In this document: piece by piece, positions 51,571-61,139 of the stretch
How positions within the stretch are numbered: position 1 is the first letter of the stretch
How the letters are laid out: every line of letters begins with the position of its first letter
From: Clostridium_AD sp050717515
GTDB taxonomy: Bacteria; Bacillota; Clostridia; Clostridiales; Clostridiaceae
NCBI RefSeq assembly: GCF_050717515.1
Contig: NZ_JBOITL010000007.1
Location: 124,001-188,000, forward strand
Length of the DNA: 64,000 bases
Direction of reading: 5' to 3'
The notes under the pieces: generated by a model
What the model saw: only the letters and a program-made list of their open reading frames with translations
What the model was told of the DNA's origin: nothing
The model's database searches: none
Program-made: the position numbers and the translations under genes

Positions 51571-53895
51571 TTAAATGGTTTTTAAAATCGCAGTATGGAT
51601 TATATAATGAAGTGTATCTTTAGGCTCATTAGGATTCTCACTTAGCCTTTTGATAAATTCACTCTGAATTTTAACTACATCTATATTATGCAATTGGAAT
51701 TTTTCTTCAATTTTTTGGATTTCCTTGTCAATATTTTCTTTATAAAAAGATAGTACTATATCCTTTTTAATAGACAATTTGAAAACTAATAATAAATTTT
51801 GATAGTCATCTTTATTCAAATCAAGATCAGTATTTTTTAATGCTCTATTTAAAAACTCTAAAGATTTATTTAATTGGTTAGTATACATTTTAATGTCCTC
51901 ATTACCTAGGACAAAGGCTAACATTGCTTTTGTAGTGTACTTAATATTGTTTTCTATGCTATGTTCCACATTGATACCAAAAGCTCCACTAGCAAATTGA
52001 TTAGAAGCTAAAACTTTTAATAACTCATTTCTTTGATAACCAGCATATTTATCGTAATCTTCTTTTAGTATTGATAAATCTTTATAATAAAATGCTGTTG
52101 ATTCTGATTCTCCATCTAAACTTTCAAAGGCAAGTTCTATTTTTTTTGTAGTTTTAACAGGTAGAATTTCTCTTATTCTTATACCTAGTATTGGATCTTC
52201 CATTTCCTCATAAAGGATAAAAGAAGTTTCCCTGCAAATTATACCAACCTTTTTAGAAATTTCAATAATTTTATTGTTCATTGCCTCTTGAAGTTCCCCT
52301 CGTTCATATTTTACTCTGTGTTGGAGGGATTGTATACGTTTTTTATACCATATTTTTTCAATTAAGTTAACATTTTCTTCTAACTCAAGATCATTTAGCA
52401 TAATTATTCTTTGAATTCTATTTTTCCCAACTTTACCTTTTAAGATAACAACTCCGCCTACTTCTCCGTTAACTTTAGCAAAAACCGAAAATGGTTCTTT
52501 ATCATACATATATTTAATAGTTCTCGGGAATGTTGTTTCAACCTTCATTTTACCCCAATCAATTTCAATATCAGTAACTTGGGGATTTTTTATTCTATTA
52601 AATTGTTTAAGCACCACATCTTCAATTCTTTCCCCAGGATATATAACTTCTGCAGCACCATAAGAAATACGAGCTAATTTATTTATGAAATAGCTATTTA
52701 CTGAAGTATCTATTCCAAAAGGGAATATTCTACTTTCTTTAATGTTTTCTTCCACAAAATTCAATATTTCTTTTTCATTTTCCACCAAATCATCTGTAAA
52801 TAAGAAAATTACATTTTCTTCTATTTCACTTTTTCCTAGCAGAGCATACTTTATTGCATCAAAAACCACTGCATTTTCTTCTGCTTTAAGTTCTTCAATC
52901 CATTTGCTGGCATTGCTTAAATTTTCTTCATTAAAATCAACCTTTGTCTCTATAGCAAAGAAATGAAGCTTATCTCCAAAAGCACAAACATTAAAGGTAT
53001 CTCCTAATGTTAAATTCCTAAGGCATAGTTGAAGTGCATTTTTACCTTCTATTAATTTATTTCCGCCCATTGACTGCGATATATCTAAAAGGAATATATA
53101 GTTTGAACCAGATGATTTCTGCTCAATTTCAATGTCTGGTATAAATCTTAAATATAAAATCCCTTTATCATCTCTTGGGTAATCATATATCATTCCTGTA
53201 GTTTCCAATTTTTCTAGTTCTTCTAATACAATTTCTAAATCCTTATCCATTCTTTGATTGTTTCCATCTAAAGTTACTTTATATAAATTATTTTCTTCAT
53301 ATTCCACCTTTATTTTATGAGAAGAACACTTGAATTCTAATTTTGTTAAAGATTCAACAAGTAGCCTTAAAGTAAATTTATAATTGTTATCTTTATGGAT
53401 GATGCCTAATACACTGGAATCTAGTGTATTATCTTTCGAAAGATTTATTGGAGCTATTATTGTGGGGATAACTAATTTTAAGTTTCTATTCTCATAGCTT
53501 AGTTCTTCTATATAAGATATTTTAATTTTTACAACTTCATTAGGAATTATCTTACCGATAACTATTCTAAATATACTATCACTAAATTCTTCCATCAAAA
53601 AGGTGTTATTATCCTTTTGATTGAAATTCTCATATATTTTATTTGCTTCATCTTTATCTTGTATTAATCCTTTTATAGTCCTACCACCTAGCACTGCTTC
53701 AAAACCTGATATAACTGCTCGCTCTGGAATTGGGAAAGTATAAATTGCTTCTACATCATTTGTTCCCTTATTTTCATAAACATGGTCAATAGTATACTCA
53801 GCGAATTCACCACACAAATTTCCTCTTATATTAACTTCTTTTAAGATTATGTTATTCTTCAATTCTTTTCCATGGTTTGTATTATAATTTACCAT
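51571..53895 (-). CDS. VIT and VWA domain protein
   Basis: ATG 53895 follows GGAGGGG by four bases and is preferred over the start 13 codons upstream. The 774-residue protein has a VIT domain (about 5-130: EYTIDHVYENKGTNDVEAIYTFPIP, quoted in part as NDVEAIYTFPIP) and a VWA domain with the MIDAS motif DISQSMGG (about 270-277). It has no signal peptide, so it is probably cytoplasmic, unlike inter-alpha-trypsin inhibitors whose domain pair it shares. Function is unknown; a MIDAS metal site suggests protein-protein adhesion. A C-terminal helical region of about 200 residues is unassigned. Confidence 0.85.
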   Translation of the reverse strand: MVNYNTNHGKELKNNIILKEVNIRGNLCGEFAEYTIDHVYENKGTNDVEAIYTFPIPERAVISGFEAVLGGRTIKGLIQDKDEANKIYENFNQKDNNTFLMEEFSDSIFRIVIGKIIPNEVVKIKISYIEELSYENRNLKLVIPTIIAPINLSKDNTLDSSVLGIIHKDNNYKFTLRLLVESLTKLEFKCSSHKIKVEYEENNLYKVTLDGNNQRMDKDLEIVLEELEKLETTGMIYDYPRDDKGILYLRFIPDIEIEQKSSGSNYIFLLDISQSMGGNKLIEGKNALQLCLRNLTLGDTFNVCAFGDKLHFFAIETKVDFNEENLSNASKWIEELKAEENAVVFDAIKYALLGKSEIEENVIFLFTDDLVENEKEILNFVEENIKESRIFPFGIDTSVNSYFINKLARISYGAAEVIYPGERIEDVVLKQFNRIKNPQVTDIEIDWGKMKVETTFPRTIKYMYDKEPFSVFAKVNGEVGGVVILKGKVGKNRIQRIIMLNDLELEENVNLIEKIWYKKRIQSLQHRVKYERGELQEAMNNKIIEISKKVGIICRETSFILYEEMEDPILGIRIREILPVKTTKKIELAFESLDGESESTAFYYKDLSILKEDYDKYAGYQRNELLKVLASNQFASGAFGINVEHSIENNIKYTTKAMLAFVLGNEDIKMYTNQLNKSLEFLNRALKNTDLDLNKDDYQNLLLVFKLSIKKDIVLSFYKENIDKEIQKIEEKFQLHNIDVVKIQSEFIKRLSENPNEPKDTLHYIIHTAILKTI

Positions 53896-54367
53896 TGTAC
53901 CCCTCCTGATTTTATATCGCAAAGATTTAATCAAATCTTTAAAATATTATACATATATTTTATCATTAATAATAAAATTAGTCTTCCGATTTATCAAAAT
54001 ATTTTTATATTTATTACATATTTTTACTTTTATTATCTTTCATTTTAATTATGTATTATTGTGCTAATAAAAAAATAAATATATATTATTAGCACACCGC
54101 TTTTATAACTCTTATGGCATTTTTATAAAATATTATATCAATTTTCTCTGGGCTAAAATTAATTTTATTCTTTTATTGCAGCTCTAATATTTTATGCAAA
54201 ATTCAAATGTTATATGTAATAGACTAATTATTCTTATTGTTTTAGAATATGATTCATTTAAAATTGAATTCTATCTTGAGTAACTTAAATTTATACCTTA
54301 TAATCAATTAGTAGATTCTATTAATTGTAATCACAATTTAGTTCCAATGGAAAGGGGAAATTCTAAA
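53896..54367. other. 472-base divergent intergenic region
   Basis: Extremely AT-rich sequence between the divergent VIT/VWA and phosphofructokinase genes. I see no gene, hairpin of note or clear promoter choice. Confidence 0.35.
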
Positions 54368-55597
54368 ATGAAAAATTGTATAGTAGCGCAATCAGGCGGT
54401 CCAACTTCTGTAATAAATGCTAGTGCCATGGGAGTGCTAGATGAAAATATTAACTCTCAATATTATGATAACGTTTATGCTGGCATAAACGGAATACAAG
54501 GTATTTTGGATGACCATATAGTAAACCTATCTAACATACCCTATGATGAGGTTAAAGGATTAAAGTATACTCCTTCCTCTGGTCTTGGCTCTTGCAGGTA
54601 TAAGTTGAAATCCTTTGAGGAAAGTCCTGAAGAGTATTTAAAACTTTTTAAAATATTAGAAAAACATGAAATTAAAACCTTCTTTTATATCGGAGGTAAT
54701 GATTCACAAGATACTGTACATAAATTTAGTATTTACGCAAAGCAGCATAATAAGGATGTAAAATTTATTGGCATTCCTAAAACAATAGATAATGACCTGC
54801 CAATTATGGATCATACCCCGGGCTTTGGTAGTGCAGCTAAACTAATTGCCACATCAGTCCTTGAAAACTTCCTAGATTCCAGTGTATATCCTGCAAAAGG
54901 AGTCTTCATACTTGAAACTATGGGACGTGATACCGGATGGCTAGCAGCTAGTGCTTGCGTTGCAACTATTAACGGTAAACCTGCCGCAGATTTTATATAT
55001 CTTCCAGAAGTTGCTTTTAGTCCAGATGATTTTTTAAGGGACATAAGTAAAAAACTCACAGAGAAAAATCACGTTTTCGTAGTAGTTTCTGAAGGCATTC
55101 GAACTAAAGAAGGCAAATTTTTAGGCGAAACTTACTCAACCGGACTTGATAAATTTGGTCATGCTCAGTTAGGTGGTGTTTGTGCATACTTGAAAAATTT
55201 AATTTTAACAAATAATACGGCTGAAAAAGTTAGAGTTTTAGAACTTTCAACAATTCAACGTTGTTCAATGCACTGTGCATCACAAACTGATATTGATGAG
55301 GCCTATGAAGTAGGTAAAGCCGCCGTTTCTTATTCTGTTGACGGAATAAGCGGAAACATGATAGGTATAAGAAGACTTTCCAATACGCCTTATGCATCCG
55401 AACCTTTTGTACTTGAAACCTCTAAGGTTGCTAATAACATTAAATACTTCCCTCTAGAATGGATTAATGAGGAAGGTAATAATGTAACTCGTGAAGCCTA
55501 CGATTATACATTACCATTAATAATGGGGGAACCAAAAATCTCTATTGAAAATGGTCTTCCAAAATATACGTTTTTAGAGGTCCCTTTTAAATTCTAG
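54368..55597 (+). CDS. pfp: Pyrophosphate-dependent 6-phosphofructokinase
   Basis: ATG 54368 is preferred because AAAGGGG lies between it and the ATG at 54347. The 409-residue enzyme phosphorylates fructose 6-phosphate. Two sites that separate PPi- from ATP-dependent enzymes point to PPi: GGNDS (about 109-113; Asp where ATP enzymes have Gly) and PKTIDND (about 137-143; Lys where ATP enzymes have Gly). Catalytic Asp residues are in TIDND; METMGRDTGW-type segment ETMGRDTGW lies near 185. Monocistronic with a strong terminator. The first D of GGDDS is Asn here, a minor oddity. Confidence 0.9.
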   Translation: MKNCIVAQSGGPTSVINASAMGVLDENINSQYYDNVYAGINGIQGILDDHIVNLSNIPYDEVKGLKYTPSSGLGSCRYKLKSFEESPEEYLKLFKILEKHEIKTFFYIGGNDSQDTVHKFSIYAKQHNKDVKFIGIPKTIDNDLPIMDHTPGFGSAAKLIATSVLENFLDSSVYPAKGVFILETMGRDTGWLAASACVATINGKPAADFIYLPEVAFSPDDFLRDISKKLTEKNHVFVVVSEGIRTKEGKFLGETYSTGLDKFGHAQLGGVCAYLKNLILTNNTAEKVRVLELSTIQRCSMHCASQTDIDEAYEVGKAAVSYSVDGISGNMIGIRRLSNTPYASEPFVLETSKVANNIKYFPLEWINEEGNNVTREAYDYTLPLIMGEPKISIENGLPKYTFLEVPFKF

Positions 55598-55600
55598 AGC

Positions 55601-55636
55601 AAAATCACCTGGTCCTCCCAGGTGATTTTATTTTTT
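55601..55636 (+). terminator. Terminator of the phosphofructokinase gene
   Basis: AAAATCACCTGG pairs with CCAGGTGATTTT, followed by ATTTTTT. Confidence 0.88.
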
Positions 55637-55650
55637 CAAATAAATAAATC

Positions 55651-55694
55651 TCCTTCTAAAGTCGTTAATTGCAGCATCGCAGATGATGATTAAA
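55651..55694. repeat. Inverted copy of the 31.5-kb intergenic repeat
   Basis: Its reverse complement matches 31503-31546 almost perfectly (ATCATCATCTGCGATGCTGC and TTAACGACTTTAGAAGGA). The other arm of the palindrome is missing. Confidence 0.85.
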
Positions 55695-55942
55695 TCAAAA
55701 AAAATGATAGCACAGATATATATCCACGCTACCGAGTTAAGGACTTTTAGTGAAAACAAATCATTAAATACTTACACTGCATTATATAACTATCTACTAA
55801 CTTGCCTATGTTTATAATATCACAAATATAATCATTTGCATATGGAATTTTCTAAAAATTGATATATTCTTTTTATATAAATTCATTTTTTTAATTTTTC
55901 CGACTTTTCACTTAACAAAAATCATTTAAAGATCTTCAAAAT
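55695..55942. other. Intergenic stretch without recognised features
   Basis: AT-rich sequence between the repeat copy and the next terminator; no gene or clear signal seen. Confidence 0.3.
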
Positions 55943-55980
55943 AAAAAAAGCTCTACGAAAAATTTTCATAAAGTTTTTTT
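55943..55980 (-). terminator. Terminator of the membrane protein gene
   Basis: On the minus strand CTTTATGAAAA pairs (with G-U pairs) with TTTTCGTAGAG and a run of seven T follows. Confidence 0.7.
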
Positions 55981-55992
55981 AAATTCTATATA

Positions 55993-56631
55993 TTAGAATA
56001 ATGGATTTTCATTACCATATTTAAAATAGATTAATGAATTCAAAAATCTTTGATATTTATTAATTTCAGAGCTAACTTCTCTTCCTCTAAAAACAACCAT
56101 TGAGATAACTTCCCACAAAAACACCCAGCCGCCTATATTAAATCCTTGTTGTATAGTCCCTAAAATTATATTGCCCTCAATAGAGGTACTTAAAAAAACA
56201 GACACCGCTAGTAGACTAAGTGATGTGAGTAAATATTTAAATAACCTTCGATAATTATCCTTTAAAATTTTAATTTCTTGATGCAAATAAAAAGAGTAGT
56301 AGGTTTTAATACCTGCAATTAACAATTCTTCTCGATTTACGTCTTTTTCCTCTTTTGGCAAGTAGAAGCATATATCTACTCCATGTTTAGCGGGAATCTC
56401 TTCAAAACAGTTTTCAAGAAAATTTGCTAAATCCGGATCCATATCTCTTTTTTTAAAAGGAGCATGATCCCAGTCATTAAATATATCATTATACTTGTCT
56501 AAGGCTACCTGTATAACATAATTTCCTGTACTAGTATTTTTCTCGTAAATTTTTTGAAGATAATCATTCTTTTTCGCTTTGATAATTTTTTTCTTCCATT
56601 TATTATTCATGTTCTGCAATATATTTTGCAT
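55993..56631 (-). CDS. Hypothetical membrane protein with two C-terminal helices
   Basis: The 212-residue product has a soluble N-terminal part with FNDWDHAPFKKRDMDPDLANFLENC (landmarks: DWDHAPFKKRDMDPDL, about 52-67) and two membrane helices (about 130-148 and 158-180). I have seen this N-terminal pattern in uncharacterised proteins but cannot name the family. The gene stands alone with its own terminator. No function is claimed. Confidence 0.7.
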   Translation of the reverse strand: MQNILQNMNNKWKKKIIKAKKNDYLQKIYEKNTSTGNYVIQVALDKYNDIFNDWDHAPFKKRDMDPDLANFLENCFEEIPAKHGVDICFYLPKEEKDVNREELLIAGIKTYYSFYLHQEIKILKDNYRRLFKYLLTSLSLLAVSVFLSTSIEGNIILGTIQQGFNIGGWVFLWEVISMVVFRGREVSSEINKYQRFLNSLIYFKYGNENPLF

Positions 56632-56785
56632 ATTATCAACCCTTCATAACCATTCAGTTATGTCTTATTATACACCGATTACTATGAATAGCCAACTAGA
56701 GCCATTCTAGATAGCTTACGGATTATTCAAGTTATCCTCTAGTTTCCGTTAAAGTCCTTATGTTTAGACAGCTATTTGCAACTAT

Positions 56786-57562
56786 TTATTTAAATGAGCC
56801 TAAGTACCAGTTTAAAATTCTATCCCCCCAAATTATAACCGAAAAAGCAGCTATTATTATAGAAGGACCAAAGGGCATTTCTGATCTCCCATTTTTCTTC
56901 TTAAACTTCAATAAATAAACACCAACGGCACCACCAATTATAAAAGAAAAGAACATCATAAGAAAGGTTAATTTAAAACCTAAAAACAGGCCACAAAGTC
57001 CACAAATTTCTGCATCACCCCAGCCCATACCTTCTGTTCCAATAATAAGCTTGGATAATAAAATAATAACAATTATGAATCCTGCACCTAATAGAGCACC
57101 ATAAACGTAAGTAGCTACTGGTTGCCCTAGATAAAAATTCACCCCTAGTAAAACAATACCCATAGCAATTGCTACCCATGTGGTTGTATTATACACTTCC
57201 ATAGTATCATAATCTATCATAGCTATAACTATTAAAAAAGGTATAAGTATTAGATACCTTAAGAGAAAAATGCTGACTCCATATTGAAAGTAAGTTAATA
57301 AAAAAAGTATGGCAGTGGCAAGCTCTACCAGTGCATATCTAATAGATATCTTCTGTTCACAGTTCCTGCATTTACCCCTTAAAAAAATCCAGCTAATCAC
57401 TGGTATAAGATCATAAGACTTAATGTTACTTCCACAGGTGGTACAATGAGAAGGCGGATATGCTATACTTTCTTCTCTTGGAATTCTGTATATACATACA
57501 TTTAAAAAGCTCCCTATTAATAGTCCTAATATAAAAATAGTTATCGGAAAAATACTTTCCAT
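56786..57562 (-). CDS. pilD: Prepilin peptidase (A24 family)
   Basis: The 258-residue membrane protein cleaves and N-methylates type IV prepilins. GSFLNVCIYRIPR (about 17-29), the four-Cys zinc motif CTTCG ... CRNC (about 40-68), and the two catalytic Asp in IDYDTMEV (about 116-123) and GWGDAEICGL (about 180) are present. About eight membrane helices. It lies 130 bases downstream of the pilin gene in the same direction, with a hairpin between them, so substrate and enzyme are encoded together. No assembly ATPase is in the window. Confidence 0.94.
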   Translation of the reverse strand: MESIFPITIFILGLLIGSFLNVCIYRIPREESIAYPPSHCTTCGSNIKSYDLIPVISWIFLRGKCRNCEQKISIRYALVELATAILFLLTYFQYGVSIFLLRYLILIPFLIVIAMIDYDTMEVYNTTTWVAIAMGIVLLGVNFYLGQPVATYVYGALLGAGFIIVIILLSKLIIGTEGMGWGDAEICGLCGLFLGFKLTFLMMFFSFIIGGAVGVYLLKFKKKNGRSEMPFGPSIIIAAFSVIIWGDRILNWYLGSFK

Positions 57563-57645
57563 TGGATCACCTCATTTAATATTATTTTATAACTTTATTA
57601 CCTACAACACAACATTATTTTACAAAAATCCAATTATAAATTATT

Positions 57646-57671
57646 AGTCCTCACTTTTATAAGTGAGGACT
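57646..57671 (-). terminator. Hairpin between pilin and prepilin peptidase genes
   Basis: AGTCCTCACTT and AAGTGAGGACT form a perfect 11-base stem. The following minus-strand sequence is T-rich only in part, so it may be an attenuator that lets the pilin outnumber the peptidase, or an RNA-stabilising hairpin. Confidence 0.6.
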
Positions 57672-57692
57672 TTTCCTTCTTAAATTATTTTT

Positions 57693-58130
57693 TTATTTAT
57701 CTGCATTTTTTACAACTTCTGGCCCATATGGCTCCTTACCATTTGGATATACTTCCGTCTTTTCTACATAAACTGTTGCAATACCGGCGCTAACTGCTAC
57801 GGAAAAATTTTTACCTTTGCTAACAGCAGATGTTGGTATTGACTGAAGATAACTTACTATAGCAATAGCACCAGCATCCGTAGCAGTCGCCGTAATTTCA
57901 ACTGGCGAAGCAGAAGTACCTATTGTTTCAGCTATCTTCTCTTGTGCTACTAAAACAGTAACTGCATCAGCTATTGTCTTTGCCGTAGCAATATCAACTT
58001 TTACTTTAGCATCCTTTTGTATACTAGCATACTTGGGCACCGCAATTGCAGCTAATACAACAATAATTGAAATTACAATTATAAGCTCAATCAGAGTAAA
58101 TCCTTTTTTCTTTTTTACATTTTTCTTCAT
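57693..58130 (-). CDS. Type IV pilin-like protein
   Basis: The 145-residue protein starts with a short basic leader and the prepilin cleavage site KKGFTLIELIIVISIIVVL (cleavage after Gly, methylated Phe, Glu5 present). The mature part is Ala/Thr/Val-rich with no Cys, ending GPEVVKNADK. It should be a major or minor pilin or pseudopilin exported by a type IV pilus machine. AGGAGGAACC precedes the ATG. The leader contains an unusual conserved-looking segment at 58161-58230. The peptidase gene follows. Confidence 0.92.
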   Translation of the reverse strand: MKKNVKKKKGFTLIELIIVISIIVVLAAIAVPKYASIQKDAKVKVDIATAKTIADAVTVLVAQEKIAETIGTSASPVEITATATDAGAIAIVSYLQSIPTSAVSKGKNFSVAVSAGIATVYVEKTEVYPNGKEPYGPEVVKNADK

Positions 58131-58160
58131 TTTTGGTTCCTCCTCTTATTATGTTTTTTA

Positions 58161-58230
58161 TTTTAACTCCTTTGGAGAGCTAATAACTTTGGATGGTTTA
58201 CCACCTATAGATTTTACCGAAATTATGCCC
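58161..58230 (-). other. Pilin leader segment: hairpins or coding remnant
   Basis: On the minus strand GGTGG-TAAA-CCATC and CTCC-AAA-GGAG form two small hairpins. The same bases also read as an open frame (SIGGKPSKVISSPKELK then TAA) with no start. I could not match it to a cyclic-di-GMP riboswitch, which would have been expected in front of pilin genes. Confidence 0.4.
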
Positions 58231-58335
58231 TAATGACTTTTAAAATTCTGTCCACTTTTTTTGAATTGTAAACATATATTTATAATTATTTTTCACCTAG
58301 TTAAAAGTTAATTTCCCCTTTTATTTGACAACAAA

Positions 58336-58370
58336 AAAACACACTCCTATTGAATATAGAAATGTGTTTT
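58336..58370 (-). terminator. Terminator of the adenine deaminase gene
   Basis: Minus strand AAAACACA pairs with TGTGTTTT and T residues follow. Confidence 0.7.
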
Positions 58371-58389
58371 ATAAATAATCGACTTATTT

Positions 58390-60108
58390 TTACTTTTTAT
58401 TTTGCTCGTTATTTAGCATGAGTTCTATAAACTCAAATTTATTATAGTGAAACAATCCTCTGGAAGTAATTTTAACTTCAGGTATTACCGGAAGTGCCAT
58501 AAAAGATAAAGTTATAAAAGGATCAAATTCGTCGCGTACTCCAAAATTTCTAGCAATTCTATTAAGCCTCTTTAGATTTTCTGCCACCATATAGGGAGTT
58601 TCAAAGCTCATTATTCCAGCAATTGGCAAGTTTAACTGTGCAATAACTTTTCCCTCAGAAACCATGGATATACCACCACCAATAGTAACAAGAGTATTAA
58701 CAGCCACCTCCATGTCCTTATCATTATCTCCCACCACTATAACATTATGAGAATCATGAGCTATAGTTTGTGCTATGGAGCAATGTTTTAACCCTAAGCC
58801 TTCTATAAACGCAACAAAATGTTTACCCGTATTATGATGTCTTTCAATTACTGCTATTTTTAATATATCTTTTTCCACGACTCTCTTTACATATCCAAAT
58901 TCATTTTCTATTTTTCTCTTAACCAATTTAGTTTGCAGGGAATTTGGAATTAATTTTATCACATTTATATTTTCAGCTGTACTTTGTACTTTGAAAATTT
59001 CACTATTTATGAAATCCATATGCATTGAAGAATTTATCTTTAAGTTAACGTATTTTTTATCCTGTAATTCTGCATACACCTTTCCGTTTTTCATAACTTT
59101 TTTTATGTTTAGCCCCTTTAAGTCTTCAAATAGCACCAAATCCGCTTTATAACCTGGGGCTATAGCGCCTCTATCCAATAAGCCATAACACTTAGCTGCA
59201 TTATAAGAAGCCATTATAAAAGCTTTTATAGGACTCAGTCCCTGTTTTATAGAAACTCTAATACAGTTATCTATAGATCCAATTTCTAGCAAGTCATCTA
59301 TATGCCTGTCATCCGTGCAAAATAAAAATCTTCCAAAATTGCGATTATTAACAGCGGGGAGTATGTCTTTTAAATTCCTTGCTGCGGATCCTTCTCTTAG
59401 CATAACGTACATTCCCATACTAACTTTGCGTGTAGCCTCCACAATATTAGTACATTCATGGTCTGTTCTTATACCGCAGCTTAAGTATGCATTTAGCCCT
59501 TTCTTTGAAATATTAGGGCAATGCCCATCAATATGTTTATGCTTTGCCATATCTATTTTTTTTAACATATTTTCATCTGAATTTTCAACTGAAGGCACGT
59601 CCATTACTTCGCCGAGACCTAAAACTCTATTATTATTTATTAATTTTTCTAAATCTTCAGCATTAAGGATGTACCCATTATCCTCAAATTTTGTTGCTGG
59701 TACGCAAGATGGTAGCATAAAAAAAACATCTATAGGCGCGTCTTTACTATTTTTAAGCATAAAATTAATGCCATTCATTCCATCTATATTAGCTATTTCA
59801 TGTGGATCTGCTATTACTGTAGTTACACCTTTTTTAATAACCACCCTTGCAAACTGCTCTGGCATAATCATGGATGATTCTATGTGTACATGGGCATCAA
59901 TGAACCCTGGTGCCACATATAAATCTGTACAATCAATTTCCGCATCCCCTGTGTATTCACCAATGCCTACAATAGTATCCCCAACTATTGCAATATCCCC
60001 TCTATCTATACTTTCAGTAAACACATTAATATAATTTGCATTTTTTAGCACCAAATCAGCCTTAGCCCTTCCCATAGCTACATCAACGTTTCTTTTAATT
60101 CCATCCAC
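58390..60108 (-). CDS. ade: Adenine deaminase
   Basis: GTG 60108 lies six bases after GGAGGGGGA and is preferred over the ATG nine codons upstream, which precedes that site. The 572-residue amidohydrolase converts adenine to hypoxanthine in purine salvage. APGFIDAHVHIES (metal-binding His pair), TTVIADPHEIANI, DGHCPN and CTDDRH are the diagnostic metal-site segments, and the C-terminal third (about 380-570) is the usual adenine-deaminase-specific extension. Monocistronic; no purine riboswitch is visible upstream. Confidence 0.94.
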   Translation of the reverse strand: MDGIKRNVDVAMGRAKADLVLKNANYINVFTESIDRGDIAIVGDTIVGIGEYTGDAEIDCTDLYVAPGFIDAHVHIESSMIMPEQFARVVIKKGVTTVIADPHEIANIDGMNGINFMLKNSKDAPIDVFFMLPSCVPATKFEDNGYILNAEDLEKLINNNRVLGLGEVMDVPSVENSDENMLKKIDMAKHKHIDGHCPNISKKGLNAYLSCGIRTDHECTNIVEATRKVSMGMYVMLREGSAARNLKDILPAVNNRNFGRFLFCTDDRHIDDLLEIGSIDNCIRVSIKQGLSPIKAFIMASYNAAKCYGLLDRGAIAPGYKADLVLFEDLKGLNIKKVMKNGKVYAELQDKKYVNLKINSSMHMDFINSEIFKVQSTAENINVIKLIPNSLQTKLVKRKIENEFGYVKRVVEKDILKIAVIERHHNTGKHFVAFIEGLGLKHCSIAQTIAHDSHNVIVVGDNDKDMEVAVNTLVTIGGGISMVSEGKVIAQLNLPIAGIMSFETPYMVAENLKRLNRIARNFGVRDEFDPFITLSFMALPVIPEVKITSRGLFHYNKFEFIELMLNNEQNKK

Positions 60109-60213
60109 ACGCTCTCCCCCTCCAATATTTTTCATAAGCCTTATATTAAATTATTACGGAAAGGGCCACAGTATTCCTTATTGCTAATTTAAGTATAAAT
60201 TTTCTTTGCAAAT

Positions 60214-60235
60214 AAAAAACACAGCTATTGCTGTG
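60214..60235 (-). terminator. Terminator overlapping the end of the YprB-like gene
   Basis: Minus strand CACAGC-AATA-GCTGTG followed by six T; the stem includes the last codons and stop of the gene at 60225. Confidence 0.8.
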
Positions 60236-60902
60236 CTGTGATTTCTTCGGGTTTTAAATTTATTCTATTGTACCAATCTATATAGATATAAAATAAACTG
60301 ACAACGTCCTGTTGATTATATAATAGTATCTTATCCTTTTTCTCTTGAGGCATTCTATTTATATAGTCATCATCTTTTACTATTTTACCAAAGGTTTTAG
60401 CTAAATTAGAACCACTTATTAATTCACTTTCGCGATCAATCTCAAATTTCTTTTCCAAAGCTTTAAGTCCAATACATGTTCCTTCAGCTTTTTCATAACA
60501 TTTTTGTAAATCTATTTCTCCAAAATACCCCTCTAATAAAAAATCTGTTTTATGCGCTTTTAATAAATAATTTATAACTGTAAAATCATTGTTTCCTGAA
60601 AATGTAACTATATATTTTTTATTATACTTCATTTTCATTTCTTCAAAATAATTTTTAGCTAAAGATAATATTTCTACAGCATCTTTTTTATTTTCCGCCA
60701 TATATTGAGTAACCTTTAATTCCTTTGAAATTTCATCATAAACGCAACACCCAAAAACTCCAATGCATATGGGCTTTTTATAAATGTAATGTTCTAAATC
60801 AAAAAACAATGCATCTTTAAAGAGTTGTTTATTTCCGTCTATGGTAAGTGAGCCTTCCATACAAATTTCTCCCACTTTAACACTACTAAGTTTTGTAATC
60901 AT
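60225..60902 (-). CDS. YprB-like ribonuclease-H-fold protein
   Basis: ATG 60902 follows AAAAGAGTGAT and is preferred over a TTG 14 codons upstream. The 225-residue protein matches the YprB/RNase-H-like exonuclease family: FFDLEHYIY (first acidic pair), SGNNDFTVINYL, and YNQQDVVSLFYI (last Asp), a DEDD-type acidic arrangement. It probably acts on nucleic acid ends. A second, similar protein is encoded at 63432-64000 on the same strand on the other side of the feo operon. Context gives no further clue. Confidence 0.82.
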   Translation of the reverse strand: MITKLSSVKVGEICMEGSLTIDGNKQLFKDALFFDLEHYIYKKPICIGVFGCCVYDEISKELKVTQYMAENKKDAVEILSLAKNYFEEMKMKYNKKYIVTFSGNNDFTVINYLLKAHKTDFLLEGYFGEIDLQKCYEKAEGTCIGLKALEKKFEIDRESELISGSNLAKTFGKIVKDDDYINRMPQEKKDKILLYNQQDVVSLFYIYIDWYNRINLKPEEITAQQ

Positions 60903-61108
60903 AATATCACTCTTTTCTACTAAGTTTACTAGCTTTCCTAGCAAGTTAACTAAAGAACAAACCCATAAATTTGCACATATCTAACTTAAAACTCTGCTCT
61001 ATCTATTTTATCACAATTTCACTATTATATGAAAGCATTTTAAAAATTTTGTTGAATTCCCCTGTTATTTTACATTGACACCAATCGATAATCATGTTAA
61101 AATGATAT

Positions 61109-61123
61109 TGAGAATTATTTTCA
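61109..61123 (+). promoter_or_regulatory. Fur box upstream of feoA
   Basis: TGAGAAT-T-ATTTTCA matches the 7-1-7 Fur consensus at 13 of 15 positions and lies just before the feoA ribosome binding site, so iron should repress the operon. Confidence 0.75.
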
Positions 61124-61139
61124 TTAAGGGGTGACTATT

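Noticed and set aside
58161..58230. Cyclic-di-GMP-I riboswitch before the pilin gene
   Set aside because: GGTAAACC and CAAAG look suggestive, but the invariant GGGACGCAAAG and receptor segments are missing.
59315..60034. Plus-strand 239-codon frame opposite adenine deaminase
   Set aside because: The minus-strand frame has clear enzyme motifs; the antisense frame has no binding site and only reflects codon bias.
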